Of a DNA stretch of 34,181 bases, positions 34,162 through 34,181 are shown piece after piece. Position numbers and translations under genes: made by a program. How positions within the stretch are numbered: the stretch's first letter is position 1; every line of letters starts with the position of its first letter. The notes beneath the pieces were generated by a model. It worked only from the letters and a program-made list of their open reading frames with translations, did no database searches and was not told where the DNA came from. Source of the DNA: Ancylomarina euxina (GTDB lineage Bacteria > Bacteroidota > Bacteroidia > Bacteroidales > Marinifilaceae); the NCBI RefSeq assembly GCF_003863355.1, contig NZ_QQWG01000011.1, forward strand, positions 100,879 through 135,059, read 5' to 3'.

Positions 34162-34181
34162 AATCTTCAGTTATCAGCATT

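Overview
The window reads as a stretch of conserved chromosome from an AT-rich Bacteroidota bacterium, most like the marine Bacteroidales/Marinilabiliales. The reasons are the SusC/D-associated metallopeptidase plus DUF4302 lipoprotein pair at the left edge, many lipoproteins with a Cys right after the signal peptide, promoters of the Bacteroidota type (TTTG or TTG, about 20 bp, TAnnTTTG) with little Shine-Dalgarno signal, and family choices such as a short GT5-only protein beside panCD, separate RfaE2, an SbsA/Big_5-type lipoprotein, and PBP1C next to an alpha-2-macroglobulin.

Layout. 1-2390 (+): the end of a probable SUS-like locus. 2486-7369 (-): LuxE-like acyl-activating enzyme, pgk, then a two-gene Fic + AlkC-like DNA glycosylase operon. 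7588-8883 (+): FadL-type outer-membrane protein. 8955-12787 (-): Cof-type HAD phosphatase, glmS and a GT5-domain protein. 13098-16446 (+): panC-panD, rfaE2-type adenylyltransferase and radA. 16515-18650 (-): rnr. 18892-29317 (+): a giant alpha-2-macroglobulin lipoprotein, an 800-bp non-coding scar, pbpC and cysS. 29444-30559 (+): glutaminyl-peptide cyclotransferase lipoprotein. 30569-33507 (-): a three-gene operon (Ig-like lipoprotein, thiamine-binding MTH1187-type protein, DUF3108 protein). 33824-34161 (-): two tandem 5S rRNA genes, presumably the tail of an rRNA operon whose 16S/23S lie beyond the right edge.

Most genes are housekeeping: glycolysis (pgk), amino-sugar synthesis (glmS), pantothenate (panCD), heptose activation (rfaE2), DNA repair and recombination (radA, AlkC-like), RNA turnover (rnr), translation (cysS) and envelope defence or peptidoglycan (alpha-2-macroglobulin with pbpC). 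Strong intrinsic terminators separate most transcription units.

I see no clear new defence or biosynthetic system. The points most worth a second look are: a Fic protein whose catalytic His is Leu although its inhibitory motif is kept, in an operon with an AlkC-like glycosylase; tandem 5S copies that differ by one compensatory base pair; a 41-42-bp tandem repeat and an internally deleted IS3-family remnant between the alpha-2-macroglobulin gene and pbpC; a perfect hairpin in the rnr leader; and a GT5 protein lacking both its sugar-nucleotide motif and its second lobe.
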